Below, piece after piece: positions 1 through 11,662 of a stretch of DNA of 64,000 nucleotides. The position numbers and the translations under genes are program-made. Location of the stretch: positions 1 through 64,000 of the forward strand of contig JARBJD010000220.1 of NCBI GenBank assembly GCA_033064195.1, in the 5' to 3' direction. The notes under the pieces are model-generated. The model did no database searches. It saw only the letters and a program-made list of their open reading frames with translations, and was not told where the DNA came from. Within the stretch, counting starts at the first letter, position 1. The number at the start of each line of letters is the position of its first letter. The DNA is from Blattamonas nauphoetae (Eukaryota > Preaxostyla > Oxymonadida).

Positions 1-634
1 CTTCCCTCGCTCCACGCCTCTCTGCACTCGCTTCCCTCGCTCCACACCTCTCTGCACTCGCTTTCCTAGCTCCACGCCTCTCTGCACTCGCTTCCCTCGC
101 TCCACGCCTCTCTGCACTCGCTTCCCTCGCTCCACGCCTCTCTGCACTCGCTTCCCTCGCTCCACGCCTCTCTGCACTCGCTTCCCTCGCTCCACGCCTC
201 TCTGCACTCGCTTTCCTCGCTCCACGCCTCTCTGCACTCGCTTCCCTCGCTCCACACCTCTCTGCACTCGCTTTCCTCGCTCCATGCCTCTCTGCACTCG
301 CTTCCCTCGCTCCACGCCTCTCTGCACTCGCTTCCCTCGCTCCACGCCTCTCTGCACTCGCTTCCTCGCTCCACGCCTCTCTGCACTCGCTTCCCTCGCT
401 CCACGCCTCTCTGCACTCGCTTCCCTCGCTCCACGCCTCTCTGCACTCGCTTCCCTCGCTCCATGCCTCTCTGCACTCGCTTCCCTTGCTGCACGCCACT
501 TTGCACTCGCTTTCCTCGCTCCATGCCTCTCTGCACTCGCGTCCCTCGCTTCACGCCACTCTGCACTCGCTTCCCTCGCTGCACGCCTCTCTGCACTCGC
601 TTTCCTCGCTCCACGCCTCTCTGCACCTGCCTTA
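1..634. repeat. 30-bp minisatellite array
   Basis: About 21 head-to-tail copies of a 30-bp unit (starting CTTCCCTCGCTCCACGCC and ending CTGCACTCG) run from the window edge to about 634. Copies differ by only a few substitutions, and one unit near 361 is 29 bp. Both strands are open for long stretches, but this follows from the unit length being a multiple of three, so no gene is called. The array is cut by the left edge of the window. Confidence 0.95.
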
Positions 635-1671
635 CCTACCGCAACCCAAACGTATCCTGACATCTCATTCTCAGCTCGGAGATCCTATTAGCTTCTGATG
701 TCCGTCTCTTCGAGACTTGATCTTTTCTTTTCATTTCTGCCTTGAAACTTCTTCATTTCGTCTTATTTCTCGTTTCACTTTCTCCAAATCATTTCTTCAT
801 TCCCATCCTCGAGATCTCAAATCCTTACTCTCTCTCCACATTCTCACATCCACTCGTGAATCTCACAACAATCTCTAAATTGAATCTTGGTTTTACCCAT
901 TTCGCACGCTTCGCCACAATTCGAATGACAGACTTTCCCGGCTTGGACGCGCTTTTTTATACCTGTTACACCCCCTTTTGCACTTCTGCACCTTAACAAG
1001 TCTTTTTTCCAGCTGATGGAGGCCCCGGAGCAAGATCCGACCGAGAAAAATGTCAATCACTGTGATCGCACGCCAGATACCCACTATGGCCGTGCATCAT
1101 CCTTTCAAATTGCTCACCCCAATGTCCCAAACCCGCCCGTGATCTCGAACTCGTCATTTTGTAAATTCATACCCTCTGACCACCTCCACACCACCCAACA
1201 GTTGGATTACTCACACGTGCCACTCTACACACTTCACCCTTTCAATGTCCCTGCATATTCATTTTAATACCCCTCCACCGACCAGACCCTATTCACTGTC
1301 CAGATCGGGTCGTGAACGCACAGGTCGAACACCTAACATCTCCCAACCATCTCCTCCATCGCCCAATCTCCTATCCACACTGACGAAACAAACAACCTAC
1401 CCTCTCTGCAGCCTACACCCTCGCAACATCGACAGGACCGCAACAAAACTGCACTACCTGAAATCATCGTCCGCACCGAATCGGTCTTTCCGCTCCCATT
1501 CAACAACAAAGCTAATCCACTCTCCCAGTTGACAATCTCAAACGAGATCCTTGGTGGAATGGGGAACCAGATCTCACTATTTACCAAGTATCCACCGTCA
1601 ACCACCGACCAACCTCCCAAGCTGCCTAAGCACCCTGCACATATTCACAACCCACTCAACTGCTATCAAAC
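635..1671. other. No gene recognised
   Basis: Only short overlapping ORFs without recognisable domains or codon regularity. The sequence is pyrimidine-rich on the + strand. No repeat ends, RNA gene or intron-linked exon chain could be supported. Confidence 0.5.
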
Positions 1672-2310
1672 ATGGAGAAAGAGGAGGAGGCCCTTCCACC
1701 ACCACCAAAAGTCGGAAGGAAGACTCAGAAGGATGAATGCACGAAAATCGGGCAATGCAGAGTATTGGGATGGTTCACTGGATAGAACAAGAACACAAAA
1801 CAGTCAAGGAAATCGGAATGAACCAAACCAACTGGAAAGAAGAAGGATAAAGAGGACAAGGAAGAGGAAGTTGAGAAGAGAAAAACTGTAGAAGTACAGG
1901 ACAGATCCGAAACACTAGAACCACCAGAAGCACATCAACCACATCTTGAAGCAGGAACTATCTCAGAACCACTATCGGACATTCAAGAGGAATCACAAAA
2001 TGAAAAGATCCCGAGAGATTGGGATTCATATGGAGACACAATCGCAGAAACAAACAAAGCACAAGAAGAGAAAGAGAAAACACTAGTGAAGGAAGCGAAA
2101 ACAGAATTGAAGGAGGAAAATGATCAATTGACGAGAAATGAAGACACTAAAGAAACGACCATCGACTCAGACACCCAGCCATATCATCCCCTCAATAACC
2201 TGTCCAATCTGCTTCCAGCGATCCTACCTGTCCTGAACTCACATCAGAACAAACAGATACCTTCATCTAAACCAAAGAAGAACATGAAGATCCCAACTCA
2301 CGCTAAATAG
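1672..2310 (+). pseudogene. Broken Lys/Glu-rich ORF, unknown
   Basis: From an ATG at 1672 one frame gives a charged protein that starts MEKEEEALPPPPKVGRK. It meets a TAG near 1783 and a TGA near 1834, then stays open to the TAA at 2308-2310. The downstream part is dominated by E, K, T and Q, ending PSSKPKKNMKIPTHAK. The two stops could be removed by short introns or could be real lesions; no clear GT-AG pair was found. No family was recognised. Surface proteins in this window have similarly charged cytoplasmic tails, so a tail fragment is one possibility. Confidence 0.3.
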
Positions 2311-2346
2311 AGAACGGAGGCAGAACAAGACATTATCATTGATTGT

Positions 2347-2736
2347 GTGGAGTGGTCGTTGGCTCGTTTTGACTGTCATTCAGTCACGACAGTTCAGACC
2401 GTAAACCGCCACTCTCTCGCTCGCCTTATCTCTTTCACACGCCACTCTCTTCTTGAGCTGCCCGAGGTGAAGGGAATGGGGATGGCTGATGAATTGGAAT
2501 GGCTGTGTCGGGTAGAGTTCATTTTTGACTTGTGCGAAGCTGTATCCAAAGCAAAGGACGAAAGTGGGACTCTTGAGGCAGATCTCGTCGATATCAAACC
2601 ACAACACACGCAGACGAGATTAGACGCTGAGCAGCTACGGCAGGACGAGTGGGAGATCGTCGTCAAGTCAATTCTCCACACCCACACATTTCCAACTTCA
2701 GAAGCTCCAAACTGGAAGTGTGCATCTTTCTCGTGA
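2347..2736 (+). CDS. Small helical ORF, unknown
   Basis: A 129-residue frame whose middle part (residues about 38-110) looks like ordinary coding sequence: an acidic, predicted helical stretch with LEWLCRVEFIFDLCEAVSKA and later RLDAEQLRQDEWEIVVKSIL. The first 35 residues look less convincing, so the true start may be the internal MGMADELEW or an upstream exon. The overlapping minus-strand frame is longer but lacks that regularity. It may be an exon remnant. Confidence 0.25.
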   Translation: MEWSLARFDCHSVTTVQTVNRHSLARLISFTRHSLLELPEVKGMGMADELEWLCRVEFIFDLCEAVSKAKDESGTLEADLVDIKPQHTQTRLDAEQLRQDEWEIVVKSILHTHTFPTSEAPNWKCASFS

Positions 2737-3089
2737 ATCCATTTCACTGTATTGGTTCCATGAACATTTTTTCTAAAACTGTGCACATAACTCATGACTA
2801 AGTTGTCTTTCGGGCCAATAAAACGCATCGATTTGAGATGACGAAATAGAGAGCATAATCATAAAAAAGACTATTGAGAACTCATTCATTCTTGACAACG
2901 ATGTATTCGACAACTTTTGAAATCGAAAAAACGGCCCCGTAAGAAAATGTCATAAAAAGATACGATTATGGTTGGATCAGACCACATCCCGAGACTGAAC
3001 AAATTTGCAGATCAGAACGTCCGGAATCTTCATTTAGAAATGTAAACAATGTGAATTTGTGAAGGATTAAAGGATATTCGAAAATCGAA

Positions 3090-3941
3090 ATGTCACTCGA
3101 ACTTTTTCCGTTACGATCTCTGATGTCAAAAATATCAACCCATCTGTATCCTCACCGCACAGACAAAGACCAAGCTTTTGTGGACGACATGTGGATCATC
3201 TTGAAGAGCCCACATTGGATTGTTGTTGATGCGGGTGTTTCGCTCCTCTCAGGATGGTTATTCTTCACGGCTTCCAACACATCCTACGCCTTCGTCAAAG
3301 ATGGTCAGATTGCCCGTCTGATGATTGAACTCCAACCCCACACTCGTCGGTTTGATAACAATGAACTCTTCCACGACTCTCTGTTGTTTATTCTGCACAT
3401 TGCCACCACATTTGGAACGCCGTCTGGAATTTACAGTCTCTGGGAGCGTGGGATGTCAGAATCGGCCCCAACCATTCGAGACACGATTTTGAAGAAAGTG
3501 ATCGTTCCATCCAGCCAATATGTGGAACACGTCTTTCGTCACCTCATCCGAACACCTGCTCTGATTCGAAACATGAATGTTCCCAATCTCATTTTGAATG
3601 TGTTCGACATCGCAGTTCGTCATCCCTTCACAATGCCATATCTTCGCACATCATCATTCACACTCACTTTCACTGTCCTTCTCTTTGAGAATTGCGATGG
3701 TTTCGATGTTCGCGATTTCTTGGTGAGGTTCTGTATCTTCTCATCAGACGTGAATCGAGAAGGAGGAGAAGTGCGTTCAGGAATGACGAATCTGATGGGG
3801 ATGCTGGTGAGTGAAGGCGTGGAGGATGGATTGGAAGAAAGACAGCTGGACGACGCGAACGATCCGGGTGGGCAAGACATCAAAGAGAGTTCGTTGTGGC
3901 TGGGCAATCGATTGGGATGGAATGGTCCTTCGTTGGAGTAG
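3090..3941 (+). CDS. Armadillo-like family protein (unknown function)
   Basis: A 283-residue, predicted all-helical protein, one of six members of the same family in this window (others near 22.6-25.5, 29.6, 32.6, 60.0 and 62.0 kb). Shared landmarks are QAFVDDMWIIL near the N-terminus, HTRRFDNNELFHDSL, the signature KKVIVPSSQYV and the C-terminal SEGVEDGLEE. The closest relative is the interrupted minus-strand gene at 22.6-25.5 kb, which carries about 60 more N-terminal residues. This copy may therefore be N-terminally short or have an unseen first exon. The start was chosen at ATG 3090 (MSLELFPLRSLM). Repeated helical pairs suggest an ARM/HEAT-type scaffold, which is inference; the function is unknown. 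It ends at TAG, about 100 bp before the left end of the transposon at 4049. Confidence 0.7.
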   Translation: MSLELFPLRSLMSKISTHLYPHRTDKDQAFVDDMWIILKSPHWIVVDAGVSLLSGWLFFTASNTSYAFVKDGQIARLMIELQPHTRRFDNNELFHDSLLFILHIATTFGTPSGIYSLWERGMSESAPTIRDTILKKVIVPSSQYVEHVFRHLIRTPALIRNMNVPNLILNVFDIAVRHPFTMPYLRTSSFTLTFTVLLFENCDGFDVRDFLVRFCIFSSDVNREGGEVRSGMTNLMGMLVSEGVEDGLEERQLDDANDPGGQDIKESSLWLGNRLGWNGPSLE

Positions 3942-4048
3942 ACACATCGCATCCCTGCATTCTCGAACCACAAACTGTCTGATGTTCTCCTCGATTGGAT
4001 GTGGAGGTCTTATCCTTTCACACACACACTCCCTCTCCTCACCGAGAT

Positions 4049-6482
4049 GGGCAATTCTCATTGAAAGGTCGCAAAACACTATGGTGCGTCCCAAAAAAAA
4101 AATTCTTTCATAAATCACCAGCAATTTTCTGTAGAGCATATCACACTCAATGACATCGGTTTTGGTGATGATCGCGTGTCATGTCGAAAGTTTACACCGT
4201 TCTTTGTGAAAAAGACAGAATGAGAGTTCAACGAGTGAAATGTTCTTTTTATTGCATTTGTACAAGTAAATCACCCAATGCCATTGTTGTTGAGACGTTA
4301 CAGCCAAGTCTGTGCGAATGGACAATTCTACAGTAGGATCTGGACAGCTTTAGGTGATAGGTCCTTTCTTCGATGAGTGTTGATGAGCAAACCCCATTTC
4401 GGTTGTTATCGCGTCATAAACGTGGCGAAATTACCAAACTTGCGTGGGACGCCATCTCTTCATTCTGGTCGTCCAACCCGGATGATCTGATGATCCATCT
4501 CGTCTGTTCCAGTCTGAAATGTCCGGCTGTGTTAGAATCCATTGAGGAGAATCACAATAGTATCGATTCCTTCTTTGAGTCATGATTGTTTCTAAACATT
4601 TCCAGAAAAGATGAAAAACCTTGTGCGAGACTTACTGTCAATTGGCCAAAAACAGAGAATCATACCACTTGATATTGAATCTGTACTCGCAAATCACTTT
4701 TCGTTGCCTTTTTTAGCATCTTGTGGGTTTCAGAACTCAAAAAGTCGTTTTGATTCAGCACGAAGGCACTTCAGAAAAGGACGACACAAAAGAGACAAGG
4801 CCACACACCCACCACCATCCCGGACTTCGCTAAATGAGAGAGAAATGGACCTTTTCCGTGATTTCATAATGAATCACTCGGAGGAAAGTTCCAAGGAACA
4901 ACGCCTTGTCAAAGCGGATCCGTCCAAATGGATGAGATTTAGGTCAATATGCAGGCCAAAAGGAGCGATCTGGCAAGAATTAGAGAAAGAAACTGGAATA
5001 AAAATGGGGTATAGTACCTTCTGCCGTCTAACAGTGGATCTGCGTGAATCAAGAAGAAGGACAGACGTCTGTCCTGACTGTCTTCGCCGAAAGGAGGCTT
5101 CCCGTGAGCTTGCGACTCTTCAAGAATCTGATGAAGACAAGATAGAGCAACTCGAAAAAGAAATACAAGCCCTCGATTATCATCTTTTTGAGGCGGAGGA
5201 TCAGCGAAGAGGGATAAACAGAATAAGACAAAATCTCAAACCGAATCAATTCATGATTGTTGCCGATTTTAAGGAAAATTGGAAGATTCCAATTACTGTC
5301 GAAGAATCTCAACTAGATTTCTTTCAGAAACAGCAGCTAACAGATCTTGCTTTCGTTGTCTTCTATAGGAATTTAATGGGAGAGCTGAACAAACAAATCT
5401 TTCATTTGATTAGCGAGAACCTTAATCACAACGGATCGTTCGTGGTTGAAGCGTTGGAGGCCCTATTGGAAGATAAACTCTTTGATCAAGCCCAGACTTT
5501 ATTCTTCGTCTCGGATTGCGGACCGCATTTCCGTAATAAGCAACTTCTGTGCTACTTTCTCTCCGATATTCCATCACTCAATCACTCCTTATCAACTTGG
5601 ATCATGTTTTACTTCGAACACCACGGTAAAAATGTATGCGATTCTGAATTCGGAACTATGACGACCCTATTGAAAAAAACATCCTCCTCAGCAGACTATT
5701 TCCACCTGCACACAATTCACTGACTACTTTTCTAGAATAGAGGAAGCTTCCACAGGGCGACAAGTGAAATACAATTGTTTCTCTCCCACCTTTCCAGCCG
5801 AGTCGCCTGAGATCGACTTCGATGGCATTACGAAGTTCCTCTGTTTCACAATTCTGAACCAACAACTGATGTGTAGTCCTTCAGCATCAATCTCAGCTGA
5901 CCTTTGGTGCTCTGTTCCCTTTCGATATCAGAGGGTCATCAACGACTTCGATATCAAGCAATGGCACGAAATCATAGTTTCAAATCGAACTGCAACATCG
6001 AAGGATAAACAGACGCGATTTCTCCAGAGAATGCGAATGATCGAGAAAGGATCGTGTCAGGAAGGCTCCAGAGACGGAAAAGTCGAGAAAGTTTGTTCAT
6101 TTTCCCTTTTATCGTTTTCAGTGTCAGGAGAATGATAAATCTGGGCTCCTCCATCCGGTTGAAAGGCGAGTTCACATTTGTGATGACAAAGCTCCCCAAC
6201 CGTCGCCACGAAAGCACAGACGCTTTTCAAATCGAAAAGTCGATGATGACTATGTTGAAGGTGAAGAATTTTCTCTTGACGATGAGGATGATCACAAAAT
6301 TCAGAAGAAAAAGCGGACAAAATCAAACCATGGAAAGAAGAGGACGACTATCGATTTTAGTGAATACATTTCGGGGATTAGCGAAGGAAAAATGTAATTA
6401 TCGTTTGTTCAATCATTTTTGAAGTGAGAAAGTGGATATATCTCGAGATAAAACGCAGGCGACATTTCAAAAAGAATCGCCC
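4049..6482 (+). mobile_element. DNA transposon T1, 4-bp TSD, with transposase
   Basis: The left end is GGGCAATTCTCATTGAAAGG. The right end, read inward on the other strand, is GGGCGATTCTTTTTGAAATG. The next bases differ: TCGCAAAACACTATGG on the left and TCGCCTGCGTTTTATCTC on the right, so terminal identity is about 25 bp and each end has its own subterminal sequence. AGAT flanks both sides (4045-4048 and 6483-6486), taken as a 4-bp target duplication. The interior holds a transposase-like gene on the + strand. The same two end types, in opposite orientation, bound an 860-bp element at 31540-32399 flanked by AAAT, which independently supports the ends and the 4-bp duplication. I could not assign it to a named superfamily. 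Confidence 0.75.
4373..6135 (+). CDS. Transposase-like protein of T1 (HGK..CD type)
   Basis: The main frame is 4611-5723 (370 residues), with likely related frames 4373-4585 before and 5764-6135 after; the joins may be short introns or lesions. Visible parts of the main frame: a basic N-terminal region, then a CPDC zinc-like pair near residue 150 followed by a coiled coil (residues about 160-200), then a plausible RNase H-like core with MIVADFKENW, FVSDCGPHF and EHHGKNVCDSEFG. The two Asp residues in VADF and VSDC and the acidic residue in CDSEFG are candidate catalytic residues (inference). HGK..CD motifs occur in several poorly classified eukaryotic transposase-like proteins. Near 5715 the sensible reading moves into another frame (FTDYFSRIEEASTGRQ), so at least one frame change or intron lies there. 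Confidence 0.6.
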
Positions 6483-6654
6483 AGATGAGTCTGGTGAAGC
6501 ATCAAGATTCTCGGTTTAACCATCTCTCATTCAATTTCTTTCTGATTTGTCGTTCGTTTCACTTCGCAACATTGGACAGACAACAGAAAACATTTGTGGC
6601 ACGAAAAGTGTTCAAACATCAAATGGAGGACAACGATGAAATGTCGTGTGGACG

Positions 6655-9600
6655 TTAATATTCATCAAAATCATCCCATCCAGGATCATCGAAAAGGTCA
6701 TCGTCGTCAAGATGGAATGGTGCTTCGTTATCGTTCATGCCAAAATCGTCGTCTACATCAAATGGAGGAGAATCGTCTGAATACCAGAGATCAGCAAAGT
6801 CATCAAGTCGAAGAAACTCGTTATGGCGTCGTGAGTTTGCTCCTTTGCATTTGTTCAGAAACATCAACGATAACGAGTTAAGAACGAGATCACTTCTGTC
6901 TTCCATCCCTTCCTCACTCAGAGCGAGCACAACTTTCTTCATTTGTGTGTTGAATCGCATCTTCATCGTTGTGACTAGGGTGCAGAATTCGTTGTGATGA
7001 TTCAGCGATGATGGGATTGTGTCCAGACGAACAAGAGCGATGGAGAGGACGGAGAGAAGAGAGGAGAGCGGAGGGGTGGAGAGAGTAATAAAAATTCCCG
7101 CATTGATGACAGAGATGGTTAGATAGAGGAATGAGTTCAGGAGTTGTGAGAGTTCGTCCCGTTTGTGACGGATCTCAACTGTGTCTGGCAACGAAGGGAC
7201 GACAACTGTGAGAATTCGAGTGAGGAAGGGAGCGAGTGGACGGAGTGTGTAAGCAGAGATCCAAAGTTGGTCGTCTGGAAGGATCATTGTGTGGAGAGTG
7301 AGGAAGAGCTGTTGGGGTGTTGAGGTTCTGTCAGTCAGAGCGAGACTGATGACAAAAGGATCGTCTAATTTCAGAACTGTTGATGAATTCGCCCTTCTCT
7401 CCTCTAAAATCAGACAGCCCTGATCGACAATTTCCTGTTTAACGATAGTAAGCAGATTCTCGTTCAGACCTCGAAGGACACGAACGACAAGGATTGAGTC
7501 ATAATGTGGAAAAGCGGTTCGAGAGAATCCAGAAGTTGACAGGTCGGGATTGTATTGAGGAAAAAAAGGCAGTTCATCGAGGTAGGCAGAGATGAGGTTG
7601 GCATCGAGAAGGATGGATGCGACGATGGACGGGAGTGGTTGTTGGGTGACTGATGATTGGTGAATGCCTCGGAAAGGAGCAGTCGCTCTGCTGATCGAGA
7701 AAGGCGTTGCGGTGTATCGGGTTCGCTCTTCGATCTCCTGAAGAGCGAGCAGGATCGAGCGAAGAAGAGAGAGATCTGTTGTCACTGCCAGCGAGACCAG
7801 CGAGTCGATGACTGGCGATGGATTGAATGAATCGAACTTCATCAGGAATTGCATCACTTTCGAACACGACTCGACAATCTGCGACGTCACCTCATCCTTC
7901 CCCACAGCACATCCCTCCTCCACTCCTTCCCGACGAATTTGTGCAACTGAAGGAAGAGTGTTCAAGACAAGTTCTTGCAGTACTTGCTTTCGGTTGGTCA
8001 ACAAAGTGTTATCGCGGAGTGGTCGGATGCATGTCTCGACGGTGTCTGCAATGTGGAACATGGCGGCTGCGACCAGCGGAAGATTGTTGATGTGACCAGC
8101 CAACTCGACAACGAAGTCGAATGAATCAAGATTCTTGTCGAGATGGAGGGTTGAACGTGTAGTGGAGTGTATTGTGTGAAGTGACAATATGAGAAGTGCT
8201 TGTGCGTCGTTCTCTGCTTTCGTCAGCTCGTTCGTGATGTCGGGAGTGTCCCTCGAAACAACAACTAGCTGTGTCAGAAGCTTCCATCTCACCTCGCCCT
8301 CAGCTGTTCCGAGCTTGTCGACGATTGACCGTTCGAGTAGCGTGACATCTGCGAAATTAACTTCGATGGAGAGAGCCTCTGGATCGGCGTGAAACAGAAT
8401 CTTGAAATCTTTTCTCATTTCTTTGAGGAGAGCGATGGGAGTGTTGTAAGAATTCACAGTCGCCATCTCCACCAAACACTCCACCACTCCATCCAAAGAT
8501 CGGCGGATTTTCTGATTCACCGAACTGTAGAATGGTGTGAACGATACCAGAAACTGGGTCTGTGATTCTGGTCCAAGAAATGGGAAGAGATGGACAAAGT
8601 TGATGATTCGTCGCTCCTCTTTGGCTGGAGTCAAGTTCGGTTCCCATTGAGAGGTGGGGAAGGCGAAGTTGATGACGATGCCTGCAAGGTTTGTCAATCC
8701 AGTGAGGGCAGATGGTTGAGTGTTGTCGTTCCACACACTTGGCTGTTGTGACAATCCACACAGCTCGGGAGAGAAGAAGGGGAAGGAGTGAGAGAGTGTC
8801 GCGGTCGAGTGAAACGCGTTCACAAGACAACCAGTAAGTAGAATCACAAGTTTGCTCGCGAGAATCGAGGCAGTGGTGGACGAGAAGTCAGAGTGAGATT
8901 TCAACACGATACAACAAACTTTCGCACAAAGCGACTGAGAAGGATCAATCGTGCGATTTGTCACACCCAACGGTGGAGAATTGCGAGGAGTGAATGCATC
9001 GCTCACAGGGAACGTGGTCGGAGTGGCGAAGAGGAGTGCCTCGGTGTGAGGTGTGGACAGGCCAAACTGGTTCGAGAAGACAGACACAGCAGCTGTCGAC
9101 AGCTCGTCGTGAGTGCTCGCAGCGGAGAGAACGAGGAGAGTGAGAAGAGAAGATGGGAGTGAGTTGAAGTCTTCGCTGTTCAGCGTCAGATCCATCTTCA
9201 CCTCTCCCATCGCAGTGAGCAGCACAACCCAATTCTGTGTCATTCGACCAAAGTCCAGACAGCGCGGTATAGACGGCGAGTCGGACGCCACTCGAACTGA
9301 TCTCACTGCTGTCGAAATGGCGATGTCCAAAATGCGCTCGGCGTGCATCTCGACGAGGCGACGGAAGAAGGCAGGGTTTGTGCTGGCCATGCGGATGAAG
9401 GAGCTGGCAGGGTCGGTGAACGAGCGAGGGGAGAGGAGGGAGTCGAGAGGGAATGTTGGGTCGAGGAGTGGTTCGCTGAGTTTGGTGAAGAGAAGAGACG
9501 AAGACTGGCTGAGTGCGGAGATCAGGTTCAGGTGTCGATCGTGATGGAAGGGAGTGTCAGAGGGAGAAGCGGAGAGATCGACTGTTTCGAGAAACGAGTC

Positions 9601-10650
9601 GATGAGGTCGGGATGGGCTGAGGAAGAGACGAAAGAGTGAGGATGATCAAAATGGCACACCATTCAGAAATGTGGCAGTGTGTTGGAGACATTGCGACAG
9701 AAGATTCATGGGATGGTTTCCATCAGAATTTAGAACATCTATTGAAAGATTTTCGAAGTGACGAATGAAGGCAGCGATCCTCTCCACTGGTTCCTGAAAG
9801 GATTGGAAAAACAATGGAAATCCAAACACTTTCGTTTTGTGAGATTTCGACGATCATTTGAAAGTCACGATAATCGTAGTCCATATCGGGATCGTCAGTT
9901 TGTTCACGCAAAATGGATTCCGAAAAGGCGTGGAAACTGGAGACGATAGTTTCAAACACCACGTCACCAATACCAACAATGGCACACGCCATCACTTCGT
10001 TGCACAAAATGTCCACCAACGCCGAAAAAGAGGATCTAAGATAGGCCTCGTCGTTTTCGAGATATGGGAGAGGGTTGCAAAGAAAATTGCGGAAAAGGGA
10101 TGAAAGATCTTCTGAAAGAGGTTCAATCGAGACCAGCGGGAAGATTTCTGAGAGTTGGGCAAGTTGGACGAGTCGATGATTGTTGGTCTGATTCGGCTGG
10201 ATCTGTTTCAAAATAGAATGAGAGAATCCCGAAGAGTGGAAGAGAGTGATCATGTCTTCATCAGAAGACACTGAAACAATCAAAGACGGAGAAACAGACC
10301 GAATGTGGCGAGTGACTCTATATCGATGTACTGGAGAAGTAGTGCAGAAGAAATTGGGAGAACAATGAATTCAACGAACAAACTTGACAATCACGATGAG
10401 ACAAAGCGGCACCAAAGCGATGAAGTATCTCATTTCGTTGCTCATTTGTCACATGGTTCATATCTCCTGATAAGAAGAAAAATGTCAAAGAATGGGAGAA
10501 AAGCACACTCTGCAGAAGATAAACGAGTGATCGTTGGTACACTTGAGGATGATCGTCGGTTGTGTTGGAAAATGAGGCGAGAAGTTCATCGAATCGTTCG
10601 AATGGAGTTTTCTCGGCTGTTGTGACAGTGATACAAACAGAATTGCTCAT
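6655..10650 (-). CDS. Large helical protein A1, six exons, unknown function
   Basis: Six exons can be joined: 10650-10509, 10466-10384, 10330-10300, 10270-9828, 9793-9661 and 9617-6655. The introns are 42, 53, 29, 34 and 43 bp, all GT-AG, and all phases agree, giving 1,264 residues. The start MSNSVCITVTTAEK is conserved as MSSSVCIPVTTAEK in the tandem copy A2. The apparent MVCHFDHPHS start of the last exon is intron sequence. The product is Ser/Thr/Leu-rich and predicted helical throughout, with an Asp-rich tail (DDDDLFDDPGWDDFDEY). No signal peptide or membrane span is visible and no known domain was recognised. A2 lies about 4.96 kb further right in the same orientation, and the conserved 3' flank shows that the whole unit was duplicated. 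Confidence 0.8.
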
Positions 10651-10917
10651 TTCAGATGATAGAAGGATAGAATTTGCTGCGCTCATCGGGACAGAATGAA
10701 CAACGAGTTGATTATTTTGCAAACTGCTCCAAAAACAGTTGTGGGCTTCGTTTCTATACTTCGTGAGATGTCCATATTTGAAGAACGTTGAGATACTTCT
10801 AACATTTTCCAACAGTCCCATCCCCTTTGGTGGTGTCTGTGAGCAGGTTGACAACTGTCCTTAACGCCTGAATTCGAAGAATGGGGGAAAGATCACACAC
10901 AAATCACTCTCTTTTCG

Positions 10918-11475
10918 ATGCTTAAGACTTTGTGGCTAGTCACTTTAACTATTGCTTCACATGGAGCAATTCTCCTGTCTGAAATTATCGATTGTGATCT
11001 GAATCGGGTCCTTTTCAACCGTGAACAATTCGACGATATCCTCCATCTCTCTCTGGGTGTCTTCGAACTCTTCGATGCCCGGTGATATCCACGATGCTGA
11101 AACTGGAGGGAACCACATCCACAATCACTCATGCAGGTCATGAGCGAATACCAGCCATCAACGAAACAAAACCAATCATCCGCAACATCCCAAATATTCT
11201 GTCAATGCTCACATGGACGCGTCCCATTCACTTTTCGTGTTTGATAACTCGACAGTGTCACTTTCGAAGGTGATATTTGATTGTGGATGGGATGGGATTG
11301 CTCAGACCAAAATGTCATCGTCCGAAGTGGTTGTGTCATCGAGCAAGATTGAGTCGAACTCGAAACAGACAGCATTCGTGGTGGGAACTGGACAGGAAGG
11401 AGTTGGGAGTTCGATCAGTGTTATTGATTGTTCTCACATCTCATCAACTTCCATCGTTCGCTGTCTTTCTGGTTA
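10918..11475 (+). pseudogene. Surface-protein 5' fragment S1 (broken)
   Basis: Starts with a good signal peptide, MLKTLWLVTLTIASHGAIL, at 10918. It continues through HLSLGVFELFDA and then loses frame by one base near 11076, relative to the homologous copies at 15.8-18.7 and 25.7-29.3 kb. After the shift it reads LFVFDNSTVSLSKVIFDC and VVGTGQEGVGSSISVIDC, a beta-helix-like repeat region typical of the family. Homology stops at about 11466, where the sequence joins the 3' flank of A2. It is a truncated, frameshifted host-gene copy. It also supplies an empty site for the element inserted in S2 (see 15907-18176). Confidence 0.7.
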
Positions 11476-11662
11476 ACTTTCGTCTCACTTCGCAACATTC
11501 TCTCCTGATGAGAAGAAAGGGTTCTTTCTGAAGTGAATAGCCAAGAAGTGTCCTCAATTGGACAGAAAAAAGAAAACATTTGTGGCACGTAAAGGGTAGA
11601 AACAGCAAATGGAGGATAACGATGAGATTGTCGAGTCGACTTGAATAGTCACAAGAATCTGA

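Noticed and set aside
66-626. 186-codon ORF over the minisatellite
   Set aside because: It exists only because the 30-bp unit keeps frame; other frames are equally open and nothing resembles a known protein.
2394-2828. 144-codon minus-strand ORF
   Set aside because: Low-complexity and overlapping a more plausible plus-strand frame; no supporting feature.
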